A DNA stretch of 64,000 nucleotides from Adenophora triphylla var. japonica (Eukaryota > Streptophyta > Magnoliopsida > Asterales > Campanulaceae): positions 124,001 to 188,000 of the forward strand of contig JAFEMH010002456.1 in NCBI GenBank assembly GCA_022495995.1, written 5' to 3'. Under the pieces are notes generated by a model. The model searched no databases. It was not told the origin of the DNA and saw only the letters and a program-made list of their open reading frames with translations. The position numbers and the translations under genes were made by a program. Shown here piece by piece: positions 37,373 through 48,319 of this stretch; position 1 is the first letter of the stretch, and the number at the start of each line of letters is the position of its first letter.

Positions 37373-39864
37373 TGTTGGTCCCAAAGGTGCAACAAGAGTA
37401 TGAAAACAAATAGAGGGGGGCGAATAGTCAGATAAAAATTTCTACTCTTTTTGAAAATTTAACCTTGGCTTACTTGGGCTGAAAGTGTGGTCAAGTAAAA
37501 ACCAACTTTCAAGCTTAGTAAAATGCACAGCGGAATTTTCTAAGTATAAAAGCTTAGTAGTAAAAGGGGAGTGTGGTCGACCGCAAAAGTGAAAGTGTGG
37601 TCGACCGCAAGGTTGAAAATAAGCTTAGGCAGATTTGTACTATAAACACAATTCAATATGGTGTTGGATAACTATGAAGATCAAACACAAGAAATAATAT
37701 GAAAGATTAAGAACTTGAAATGTAAAGTGCAGAAAGTAAATGACACGATATTTGGAGAGGTTCAATCGTTAAAGATCTACATCCTCTACCAAGATGATTA
37801 GTCTTGGATTTTCTAAGGGAGATAGTATATTTGATTTGAGTAGCTGTTACAAGGAATACAAAGTGAGAATCAAACAATCTCAAATCTAACTATCTTTTTC
37901 TATGAAGCAAATCCTAGACAATAACCAGTGTATGTGTAATGATCCGAGCCCGAAGTCCGACCGCTACGCAGACACCACACACTGGCCCACTAAGCACCTC
38001 CTCAATTGGGTCAACCACAGCCCATCACAGGCCTCCAAAAGTCCAATGGATGATTTGATGCTTAATAGTAGTGTATGGGCCTTCTATATATCACATTAAA
38101 CTTCCACATATTTCCGATGTGGGATGGGGATATCACAATCTCCCCCACTCAAACCCTTGTCGTCCCTGGCAAGGTCAATCAATACCCAGATCGTACCCCC
38201 GGGCTAGCTCGCAAGCCTTAAGGCCGGGGTTCTGCTTTGATACCATTTGTAACGATCCGAGCCCGAAGTCCGACCGCTACGCAGACACCACACACTGGCC
38301 CACTAAGCACCTCCTCAATTGGGTCAACCACAGCCCATCACAGGCCTCCAAAAGTCCAATGGATGATTTGATGCTTAATAGTAGTGTATGGGCCTTCTAT
38401 ATATCACATTAAACTTCCACATATTTCCGATGTGGGATGGGGATATCACAATTTTTATAACGACCCGAGCCGAAGCCCGACCCGCTACGTAGGCACCACA
38501 CACTGGCCCACTAAGCACCTCCTCAATTGGGTCAACCACAGCCCATCACAGGCCTCCAAAAGTCCAATGGATGATTTGATGCTTAGTAGTAGTGTATGGG
38601 CCTTCTATATATCACACTAAATTCCCACATATTTTCGATGTGGGATGGGGGATATCACAATCTCCCCCACTCAAACTCTTGCCATCCCTGGCAAGGTCAA
38701 TCAAGACCCAGATCGTACCCCCGGGCTAGCTCGCAAGCCTTAAGGCCGGGGTTTTGCTCTGATACCATTTATAACGACCCGAGCCGAAGCCCGACCCGCT
38801 ACGTAGGCACCACACACTGGCCCACTAAGCACCTCCTCAATTGGGTCAACCACAGCCCATCACAGGCCTCCAAAAGTCCAATGGATGATTTGATGCTTAG
38901 TAGTAGTGTATGGGCCTTCTATATATCACACTAAATTCCCACATATTTTCGATGTGGGATGGGGGATATCACAGTATGTGTGTGTGTGCAAGATTCAAGA
39001 GCTCTTTATAATATGAAGAGAGAGCTTAATGAATCTATGGTGTTACAAAGGGCTTGAGAGATTTTCTGGGTTGGATAATCTTGAAGGCTTGTAAGTGTTT
39101 GAAGATTCAAAGAAATCTGGAGATGGTAAGCTTCAACACTTTGATAATTTCGACGTCTCTCTTTTTCTCAAGCAATGTTGTTTTTTTTTTCATGCTTGAA
39201 CACAAGGTGTATTTATAGCCTTGGGATGAAGATAGCCGTTGGATTTTCGTGTTGAGCAAGCTTCAAGGACAATGTACTGTTGATGTATAATTGGAGCACG
39301 TGTCCTTTTTGTCTCCATATTGCAGAGTTAGTGGCAAGGTGGTATGCTGGTATGTCCTTTGTACGAAATAACCCAACTGTCACTAATTTGAATTTGAAAC
39401 AAATTCTGCAACGGTAAATTTCTCTGAGTTAACTCTGAGTTGTGATCAGAGTTAAATTCTCAATCTTCAATTCGATGAAGAGCGGTCTGGCAAGCCATGC
39501 GGTCTGGAATGAATTGCGGTTGGCATGCTGAGGCGGTTGGCAAGAGGATGCGGTTTGGACATTGATGCGGTTTGGCATGCGGTCAGCCGTGAATGCGGTT
39601 TTGGAAGCTTCTTGCTTCATGGCGCGGTCCTTTCTTCGGTCCAAGATGCGGTCGGCCGCAGTTCCAGTGAAAGGCCATAGATTCTTTGAGAATCATTTTA
39701 ACCTAGAATGACCTACTCAAGCCTAAGTAATAAAATGGACTTAACTATATTTGAAGTTAGTAAGACTTCATACATTATGTCCTATAGTCCATATAAAGTA
39801 AAAATAGGTGATGGTATCAATCAAATTAAGTAATAGGTGGGGTTCATAGTAAGCATACCCAACA
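37373..39864 (-). repeat. 5' LTR of element B, carrying a TRIM insertion
   Basis: 2,492 bp. Without the 1,039-bp insertion and its extra target copy it equals the left LTR in length (about 1,450 bp) and differs from it at roughly a dozen sites by eye. Confidence 0.9.
37935..38973 (-). mobile_element. Double TRIM inside the 5' LTR of element B
   Basis: Four LTR copies (37935-38137, 38248-38450, 38456-38659, 38770-38973) with two internal regions (38138-38247 and 38660-38769). On the minus strand each LTR runs TGTGATATCC...CGTTA(C/T)A. It is followed by a primer site (TGGTATCA(A/G)AGC) and, before the next LTR, by a polypurine tract (GAGTGGGGGAGAT). The whole is flanked by GTATG (37930-37934 and 38974-38978). 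Copies 1 and 2 are one subtype (CTACGCAGACACC), copies 3 and 4 another (CTACGTAGGCACC). Copies 2 and 3 are joined by 5 bp only. The frames found here are not genes. Confidence 0.9.
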
Positions 39865-42309
39865 AAACTGCTTAAAATACAAGGAAGCACTGAAGAAGAG
39901 CAAAGGTGTTGCTTCGACTTCAGGTATCTTTGTTATAGATATATTCCTATCTATTTCTAGTTCTTGGGTATTGGATACCGGATGTGGATCTCACATTTGT
40001 CTAAATGTACAGGGTCTAAAGAACAGAAGGATGCTTAAAGATGGTGAAGTGGACCTACGTGTGGGGAATGGAGCAAGAGTTGTTGCATTAGTCGTAGGAA
40101 CTTATGAAGTTACTTTGCCTAGTGGACTAATACTTGTTTTGAACAATTGTTATTACGTTCCAGCTTTAAGTAGGAATATTATTTCGATTTCATGTTTGGA
40201 TAATGAAGGTTTTAATTTTCTTATATGTGATAAGAAGTTTTCCATTTACAAGAGTGATATGCATTATTGTACTGCTAATTCATTCAATGGCCTTTATATC
40301 CTTGATATTGAAAATCGTGATAATGACGTCTATAACATTAACAAGAAATCTAAACCCAATGATGTAAACCACACTTACTTATGGCATTGTTGTCTTGGCC
40401 ATATAAATGAGAAACGCATTTCTAAACTCCACAAAGATGGATTTTTAAACTCACATGATTATGAATCATTTGAGACATGCGAATCTTGTTTACTTGGCAA
40501 GATGACCAAGGACCCATTTACCAAAACTGGTGAAAGGGCGGGCGACTTATTAGGCCTCATACATACCGATGTGTGTGGACCTATGAGTAGCAATGCTAGG
40601 GGAGGATTTCAGTACTTCATAACATTCACTGATGATTATAGTAGATTTGGATATGTTTATCTAATGAAACATAAAAGTGAATCATTTGAGATATTTCGAA
40701 TATTTCAAAATGAGGTGCAAAATCAACTTGGCAGAACTATTAAGGTACTTCGATCCGATCGAGGTGGCGAATATTTGAGCCAAGAATTTGACAGTCATCG
40801 TAAGAGTTGTGGAATCGTTTCAGAACTCTCTCCACCCGGAACACCACAATGGAATGGTGTGTCTGAAAGGAGGAATAGAACTTTGTTGAACATGGTTCTT
40901 TCTATGATGAGTCAAGTTGAGCTTCCTTTATCCTTTACTGCTGTTTTCACTATAAACAGAGTTCCTACCAAATCGGTTCAAAAGACCCCATATGAGATGT
41001 GGCATGGAAGAAAACCTAGTTTGCCTTTCATGAAGATTTGGGGTTGCGATGCATATGTCAAGAAGATAACTTCTGACAAGCTAGTACCTAAGTCTGATAA
41101 ATGTGTTTTCGTGGGTTATCCTAAGGAAACTAAAGGATACTATTTCTACAACCGAAACGAGAACAAAGTGTTTGTTGCTCGAAATGGTACCTTCTTAGAA
41201 AAGGAGTTTCTTCGCAAAGGAACCAGTGGGAGTAAAATAGATCTCGAAGAAATTCGAGAACCCGAAAACAACATAAAACCAATGGTAGAAACTGAACCAA
41301 GTTCACAAATAGTTGTGGAACGGGTTCAAGATGCACAAGTCCTTCGCCGAAGTGGTAGGTCACGATCCGAACCCGAGAGATATGGATTTCTCGTTACGGA
41401 AAGTGATGAAGTGGAGTTAATCGAAAATGATGAACCTACTTGCTATCAAGAAGCGATGTCCTCTCCTGATTCGGAAAAATGGCAAGAGGCCATGAAGTCC
41501 GAATTACAATCCATGGCTGATAATCAAGTTTGGAACTTGATTGATCCACCCGAAGGTGTAAAAACCATAGGGTGTAAATGGGTCTTCAAGAAAAAGACTG
41601 ACATGGATGGGAAGGTGCACACCTATAAGGCTAGGCTTGTAGCTAAGGGATATAGGCAGATTCATGGTATCGACTATGATGAAACCTTTTCGCCTGTAGC
41701 TATGCTTAAGTTTATTAGAATTTTAATTGCCATAGCCGCATATTTATGGATTAAAGCAAGCTTCTAGGAGTTGGAATCTATGTTTTGATGAAGCAATCAA
41801 AGAGTTTGGCTTCATCAAGAACGAAGATGAACCTTGTGTATACAAGAAAATTAGTGGGAGCGTAGCACTATTTCTAGTGTTGTATGTAGATGATATCTTA
41901 CTCATTGGAAATGACATTCCTACACTACAGACTGTCAAGTCTTGGTTGGGAAAGTGTTTTTCAATGAAAGATATGGGCGAAGCTGCATATATCCTTGGTA
42001 TCAAGATCTATAGAGATAGATCTAGAAGGATGATTGGTTTAAGTCAAAGTACTTACATTGACAAGGTTCTTAGAAGATTCCAAATGGAAAATTCTAAAAG
42101 AGAAAACTTGCCAATGTTGCATGGTATATCTCTTAGCAAGACTCAAAGTCCTAAGACTAATGATGAGCGAAAGAGAATGAATGGTATTCCATATGCTTCG
42201 GCAATTGGGTCTATCATGTATGCTATGTTATGTACTAGACCCGATGTCTCGTGTGCTCTAAGCATGACGAGTATGTACCAATCGGATCCCGGCGAACCAC
42301 ATTGGATAG
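39865..42309 (+). pseudogene. Element A pol: protease, integrase, partial RT
   Basis: Continuation of element A after B. The frame starting in the zinc knuckle runs through protease (VLDTGCGSHICL), the integrase zinc motif and catalytic core (LIHTDVCGP, SDRGGEYLSQEF, GVSERRNRTLL) and into RT (GCKWVFKKKTDMDGK, KARLVAKGYRQ) to a stop at 41765. About 100 bp of RT encoding the region up to the LKQASRSW motif have been deleted at about 41750. A second frame (41877-42309) has YVDDILLIGND and ends in the RPDVSCALSM block, where element C cuts in. The 598-residue frame 39971-41767 is otherwise intact. Confidence 0.9.
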
Positions 42310-42699
42310 TGAAATTACTCGGGGATTTTTGCGCGGACGCGGAAACGCGGTTGTCTTTCGCGGAGGGTTGGTGTCTGAGACCTCGCTTTTTGGGAAGGAG
42401 ATGAGTCGCCACGCGGTTTTTGTATTTTGAGCCCAAACGTTGAGAAACGGCTATTGTTTGAAAAAGGTGTCATTTTTATTGGTAGCAAAAACTTAGGAAA
42501 AGGCCTTTTGAAAATGGGGAGTCATTTTTATTGGTAGCAAAAACGAGTAAAAGGATTTTTAGTACCAGAGATTGTTAGGTTCGGAGGTCACGTTACGTTT
42601 CGGGAAGAGTATATTGAGATCACCCGAAACGCCTCGTATGACGAGTCTTTCTACCTTTCTCGAAATCGTGTGCATGTGTGTGTGTGTTTGCATTTTGAA

Positions 42700-43200
42700 A
42701 TGGGGGCTTGAATGACAAGCTTAATCTTGGTTTGAATGTCAAACGTTGATTAGGTGATTCCTTTTGAAAAGGCGAGTGTTTGAATGACAAACGTCGGTTT
42801 TGAAGTTTTTAGGAAAAGTGACGCGAATACTGATTTTTAACTGTTTATCTTAAGTGTCAAATGTTGACTTTTAAGAAAGGATCGTTTGAATGTCAAACGT
42901 CGGATTTTGAGTTTGAAGATGAGCGTTTGGATGCCAAACGTCATTTCGCGCGTTTTGAAAGAGAGTTCGAATGTCGAACTCCGATTTTGAACCGGGCATG
43001 TCATTGTTAACGATTTTACGGGAAAAATGTATTAAATGATTTTTGAATGTCAAAAGTCGGCATTTAAGTTTGAAGATGAGCGTTTGGATGCCAAACGTCA
43101 TTTCGCGCGTTTTGAAAGAGAGTTCGAATGTCGAACTCCGGTTTTGAACCGGGCATTACATTGTTAATGATTTTACGGGAAAAACGTATTAAATGATATG
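42700..43200 (+). repeat. ATG-loop hairpin repeats and a 160-bp duplication
   Basis: Two direct copies of a unit about 160 bp apart (42911-43035 and 43071-43196) are nearly identical. They and their surroundings contain short perfect hairpins with an ATG loop: CGTTTGA-ATG-TCAAACG (42883), CGTTTGG-ATG-CCAAACG (42924, 43081), GAGTTCGA-ATG-TCGAACTC (42963, 43120) and TTTTGA-ATG-TCAAAA (43041). Confidence 0.85.
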
Positions 43201-43239
43201 CGATCAATGAATCGGGTTGCGACTCGGACTTTGAAAAGT

Positions 43240-43515
43240 AAATACTATCACGATCCAAACGGTTCGGACTTTGTAAATGACAATATTTAAATGCGGTATC
43301 GACGGATCAAATGGTCCGGAATTTATAAAGTACGATCGACGAGCCAAACAGCTCGGAATTGTAAAGTACGATCGACGAGCCAAATGACTCGGAGTTGTAA
43401 ATTTGCGTGAAAGTAAATGACGTTCGACGGATCAAACGGTCCGGAATTGTAAATGACAGAAATTTAAATGACGATCGACGGATCAAACGATCCGGAATTG
43501 TAAATGACAGAAAAG
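43240..43515 (+). repeat. Minisatellite of AAAC-loop hairpins
   Basis: About six units carry ACGA(T/C)CGACGGATCAAACGGTCCGGAA-like cores. CGGATC-AAAC-GATCCG (43479-43494) is perfect; other units read GGTCCG with one G.T pair or CGAGC-CAAACA-GCTCG. Homologous to 15395-15640. Confidence 0.8.
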
Positions 43516-44784
43516 TAAACGGAACGGGGTCGGAACGCCGTTTTAACCCGAGATTACTTCTCTTACGGGAAGAGAAGAGGATCTAGGGGCTAAAACGTAT
43601 CAGAGCCCATTAGACGGAGGCATCTGCATTTCAACAACGTTGTCCGAAATGGTTGTAGCGACTGGCGCGTAAACCGAGACGGAACGAAAGTTTTAGAGAG
43701 AGAGGGAGATACCTATGGCTAGGGTCGGCTCCTTTGTCTCGGTGGGCGTATACGGGATACGAAAGTGTGCTTGGAACGATGTTTTGAAGTGGTGGGGGTT
43801 GTATTTGATCGAAATTCGAAGTTTTCACGCAAAACGAGGTAAAATCGGGGCTCGGGAGGAGAGGAACCAGTTTAGGCCGTGGGGTATTTGGTGAAAGGGA
43901 GTGAGATTTTTGTTGTTACAAATTGCTTTGACAGCCTCTGTATTTATAGGTGTAATTTCAGGATCAGTCCGGACAGACTGAGGGTGAAATCCAGGGGGTT
44001 TTGTGAAACTTTGGAAATTGGAGGGACTTACTGGCAATTCCAAATTTTCTGCAAATGAGTTCGGCCGGACTGAGACTGCATACCAGGGATATTTTTGTAT
44101 TTTCACTCTGAATTTGATTGAAAGGTGATGGGGGAGCTGTGGCATGTGAGCCACGTGTCCCTGTGACTCACAGGCCATGGATTTTCGTGCCGTTATTTCC
44201 CGATTTTGTCCGTTTATAAAATAACAGTCCGGAAAATGTCCAAAACGCCCCCAGAAAGTGCCAGAAAGTGCATTTTTCAAGGAAAGCCGTACTTTTACGT
44301 GCAACGACGTGTGTTGAGTACGCTTTGACATCGGGATGCACGGGGCAGTCCCGGGACGTCTCGTTGGCTTGGCAACGGGGAGCTTAACGGGTTTCGGTTA
44401 ACCTGGAGCGGGCCAGTTAACGGATTTCGGTTAACTTTCTAATGGATTTTGACGATCCGGATTTGGGTACTTACAGTTAGCCCCTCAGCGACGTCACTTC
44501 CGAAGGAGGTGGGGTCGTTGAAAAAGATAAGGATCCAAATCGGGATGCCTTACTTCGAAGAAAAGACCTGGGCGGTCAGCTGGCTGGACCCTTAGCGAAA
44601 GGATTCCTATGTATCCCGAGCGGGATCAAGCCGATCGTAGTTCGTAGGTGCAAGGAGCCGCACGTGGGGACCTTGACCTGAGCGAGACTGTTGGGAGGCG
44701 TCTAAACCTGAAAGAGACCATCGCGAGGTACCTGGACCTGAATGGAGACTATTGTGAGGCGTCTGAACCTGGGATTTCTGAAAC

Positions 44785-45105
44785 CTTCGAGGGCGTGTGG
44801 CGCCTCAGACCAGAATGGTGGAATATACGAGGGCGTGTGGCGCCTCAAACCGGAGTTACTGAAACATGCGAGGGCGTGTGGCGCCTCAAACCAGAGTTAC
44901 TGAATGTACGAGGGCGTGTGGCACCTCAAACCGGAGTTGCTGAACATACGAGAGTGTGTGGCGCCTCAAACCGGAGTTGCTGAAACATGCGAGGGCGTGT
45001 GGCGCCTCAAACCGGAGTTGCTGAAACATGCGAGGGCGTGTGGCGCCTCAAACCGGAGTTGCTGAACATACGAGGGCGTGTGGCGCCTCAAACCGGAGTT
45101 ACGAG
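44785..45105 (+). repeat. Minisatellite, about 40-bp units, 8 copies
   Basis: Units of CGAGGGCGTGTGGCGCCTCA plus AACCGGAGTT(G/A)CTGAA(C/A)AT. The first half can fold as GAGG(G)CG / CGCCTC. The frame through it (44648-44983) encodes a repeated W-R-L-x-P-E pattern in which the units differ in length, so it is unlikely to be a gene. Confidence 0.85.
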
Positions 45106-45595
45106 GATGTGATGGTCCTGAGATGAAGGCGTTCGTGCCTTGAGATTGATAAGGCGTTCGTGCCTTGGGTGCTGGACTTACGATGACGGCCAGGTTTATC
45201 CGCCGGGGATAGGGTGGCAATGATGGGAATGGTTATGTTAAACTGGCGTTATTAACAACACGGAAGGATTGACGTTCTAACGACGGGGTTAGGAATGGGA
45301 TGTGGTCTCGGGAGAGACTGACACATTGCTGGGGAAAAGCATCCAGAGTTCTGACGGGGTCAGTTGGGAACTGGGGGGATTGATTGACGTTTCTTCTTAG
45401 GATCCTGCTGGGGAGGAATGTTCGGGCTTACGGTGATGGCCGAAGAGGGATTATTGTGCGGGCTTACCTTGATGGCCGCTGTAGTGGGACGATCGGGCTT
45501 ACGACTGGCGACCGAGGAAGTGAACGATGGTCAAAACTGATAGAAATTTTGACGTCGGGAGACGAAATTGTGACTTGAACGTCCGGAGACAGGAT

Positions 45596-46125
45596 TGAGC
45601 GTTTGAATGTCAAACGTCGATTTGGGGCTGGCATGAGCGTTTGAATGTCAAACGTCAACCTGAGATGTCAATGAGCGTTTGAATGTCAAACGTCAACTTG
45701 AGATGGAAGTGAGCGTTTGAATGTCAAACGTCAACTTGGGATTGAGAATTTAACGTCTGGAGACGAACGTTAGTGAAAACTAACTGAGAATTTAACGTCT
45801 GGAGACGGGCGTTAGTGAAAACTAACTGGAAATTTAACGTCTGGAGACGGGCGTTAGTGAAAACTAACTGGGAATTTAACGTCTGGAGACGGGTGTTAGG
45901 AAAACTAACTGGGAATTTAACGTCTAGAGACGGGCGTTAGTGAAAACTAACTGGAATTTAACATCTGGAGACGGGCGTTAGTGAAAACTAACTGGGAATT
46001 TAACGTCTGGAGACGAGCGTTGGTGAAAACTAACTGGGAATTTAACGTCTGGAGACGGGAGTTAGTGAAAACTAACTGGGAATTTAACGTCTGGAGACGG
46101 GCGTTAGTGAGAACTTACTGGGAAT
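45596..46125 (+). repeat. Two minisatellites of hairpin units
   Basis: 45596-45740: four copies of GAGCGTTTGAATGTCAAACG, each a 7-bp stem with ATG loop. 45741-46125: about nine units of 43 bp with CGTCTGGAGACG and GTTAGT-GAAA-ACTAAC (example 45811-45826), a 6-bp stem closed by a GNRA-type loop. Confidence 0.9.
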
Positions 46126-46261
46126 GGATCCTCGGGGGATGGGGTGTTAGAAATGTCTAACTTGGGGGAAATTTTACACTTTTGGAGGCCAAAAGGGGTA
46201 AAATTGGAACTGCGAAAAGTTGAGGGGCTAAATTGGCAAGGAATCTTTCTGCTGCAGAAAG

Positions 46262-46275
46262 AGTCCGGCCGGACT
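46262..46275. repeat. Perfect 14-bp palindrome
   Basis: AGTCCGGCCGGACT within GCAGAAAGAG...GAACC. The same phrase with one change recurs after the PMD gene (GCAGAAAGAGTCCGGCCTGACTGA at about 63781), and related CAGTC..GACTG forms lie at 43964 and 44061. Confidence 0.75.
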
Positions 46276-46844
46276 GAACCTGAAGTTGACCAGGTTCATT
46301 CCAGCGCCGAGGCAGAGGAAAGATTGGCCATTTTCTTTCATTTATTCCGGCGAGAGGGAGAGAAAGGAGGAGAGAAAAACCAACCCAAATTGTGAGGTTT
46401 GCTCAAATTTGTGAGGGAAAATCAACATGAAAGGTGATTTGGAACCAATGGCTCGTTATGAAAGGACCGATGACGAAAGAACGCGGTTGGTTCGGACCAT
46501 TCGAACCATTACTCTTCCATTGAATCCGGCGGAGTTCTACCCGACTAGGGAGAATCACAAATTCAAAGGAGGGATCGAGAGACAGGTAAACTTCCTTCAA
46601 ATTCCATTAATTTTAAGAATGTGCATTCTTTAAATGTTAGAAATTTGACTAGGAATGAGTTAGGAATTTTCGTGCCCGGATCAGGGCTTTTGACTTTGCT
46701 ATGTGCCTTTGTCGATATTGACTAGAGTGTAGTTCAATTGACACTATGGGTAGATGACATAAAAATTTTGGTTGCAAAATTTCATGCCTAGATGTGTTTT
46801 CCGAATTTAAAGTATGTTTAAATCGGGACGGAGTAAATTTTCGA

Positions 46845-47130
46845 AATGTTCGAAATGACTTGAAAGTTCCGAATTCGACGGAGTTTTCGAAGGGCTTTGA
46901 AAGTTCCGGATTCGACGGAGTTTTCGAAAGGCATTGAAAGTTCCGAATTCGACGGAGTTTTCGAAAGGTTTTGAAAGTTCCGGATTCGACGGAGTTTTCG
47001 AAGGGCTTTGAAAGTTCCGGATTCGATGGAGTTTTCGAAATGCTTTGAAAGTTCCGGGTTCGACGGAGTTTTCGAAATATTTTGAAAGTTCCGGATTCGA
47101 CGGAGTTTTCGAAGGGTTTTGAAAGTTCTG
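46845..47130 (+). repeat. Minisatellite in intron 1 of the PMD gene
   Basis: About seven to eight units of 37 bp: GAAAGTTCCG(A/G)ATTCGACG plus GAGTTTTCGAAAGG(C/G)TTT. TTCGA and TCGAA arms within each unit can pair. The frame on the opposite strand (46649-47200) is an effect of the repeat. Confidence 0.85.
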
Positions 47131-48319
47131 GACCGTTAATATTCCAAGAGGGATGGAAATATTTTAGGAAGAAATGGGAACTGTATCTGCGTTGCATCAT
47201 TTAGATATGCGTTCGTGCACTCTGTTGATGTCGCTTCTGTACTTAACGTATTCTTGCCTTTTTCACCTGCAGGGGCGAGGGACAGTTGACGTTCACAACC
47301 CGAAGAGTCGAGGAGCCTTCGAGGCAGTTTGAGCGCTGTGGGAGATACTCCCGGACGAGCCTCGAGACGGAGAGAGGAGTCCACGGCAGCTTGTGGTTGA
47401 CTCCGGCTTGGCTGGATTCATCAGCGCGGTAGCCGCGGTGGCTGTGATGCAGAGGACGAGGTCCATGTACGTAGCTCTGAACGAGTACTGGTGGGATACG
47501 ACCCACACTTTTCATTTCAGGTGGGGGGAGGCGACTGTGACTCCTACTGACTTTGCTGCTATCACTGGGTTGCCTACCTGGGGTAACGCACTGGTGTGGG
47601 TGGACGGCTATACTCCAGGGCAATTGTCAGAGCTGCTGGGTTTCGATATCACCGATTCCAGGGGCTTAGGTATTTGGTACAGGCCGATGGAGAATCATCT
47701 GAGGGAAGGTATCATTTCTTACGGGGAGGGGTCCCCTAGGATGACCGCTGAGCGTCTGGCTCGAGGGTTCATTTGGTTCGGGTTGTCAGCGACTCTGTTT
47801 CCGACTTCTGACACATCCTGCCACTTCCCTTTGCTCAGGTCGCTGACAGACTTGGATGCCGTGAGGGGGTATGCATGGGGGGAGGCTGGACTGGCCGAGC
47901 TCTACCACGCCTTGGACAGGTTCTCGCGGGGAGAGGAGAGCACCTTGTGTTGCTTCTCATTTGCTTTGGATGTAAGTTCACGTCTTTTTTTCCTTGTCTC
48001 ACTTCTGTACTCGTATGTATCTGCTCTGTAGCTGACATAAATTTCCATTTGCTTGACAGGTCTAGTGCTATGAGGTGTTCAGCCCACATCGATGGGAGAT
48101 TAAGGAGGCGTACCGGTCCTTGTTCCCTGCCATGCTGTCTTGGCAGAAGAAGGCGGTGTCATCGAGAGAGGGCACTCGACTGTCGTATGAGGAGGTGTCC
48201 CAGGCCCTAAGCCGAGAGTTCTCTGAGCGGATCCAGCTGACTTGGTGGAGCCGGATTCACGTTGGCGTGGTTCAGTTTGCTAGTGAGGTTACGCGGCGGC
48301 GGAAGCTGCTGGTGGGACT

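Larger units (their letters stand above)
25924..39864 (-). mobile_element. Element B: Sirevirus-like copia in minus orientation
   Basis: 13,941 bp flanked by AAACT (25919-25923 and 39865-39869). In element orientation: 5' LTR 39864-37373 (inflated by a TRIM), primer site, gag, protease, integrase, RT and RNase H, then an accessory gene (about 31034-28001), polypurine tract and 3' LTR 27373-25924. The LTRs look about 99% identical by eye outside the TRIM, yet all genes are frameshifted. It is related to element D along its whole length, but the LTR sequences have diverged between them. Confidence 0.9.
22409..42309 (+). mobile_element. Element A: Ty1/copia, split by B and 3'-truncated by C
   Basis: Only the 5' LTR (22409-23745), primer site, gag and pol up to RNase H-proximal RT remain. 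Element B (25924-39864) interrupts gag. The coding sequence resumes exactly at 39865 after the 5-bp duplication AAACT. At 42309 the RT reading stops in the middle of the RPDV...HWI region and element C begins, so A has no RNase H and no 3' LTR in the window. The remaining A sequence sums to about 6 kb. Confidence 0.85.

Noticed and set aside
38071..38934. Four similar 70-110 residue frames
   Set aside because: They lie in the TRIM LTR copies, which are non-coding and repeated.
37935..38973. Cassandra-type TRIM with a 5S rRNA segment
   Set aside because: No 5S internal promoter or 5S-like stretch is found in the LTRs.
44785..46125. Regular 37-43 bp arrays that could suggest a CRISPR array
   Set aside because: Units abut directly and vary along their whole length; there are no unique spacers, and the context is a plant retroelement.
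46649..47200. 183-residue minus-strand frame
   Set aside because: It reads through the 37-bp intronic minisatellite in reverse; the repeat alone keeps it open.
48060..48070. In-frame stop at the start of PMD exon 3
   Set aside because: Using the AG at 48065 as acceptor keeps the frame open in phase 0, so no stop is needed.
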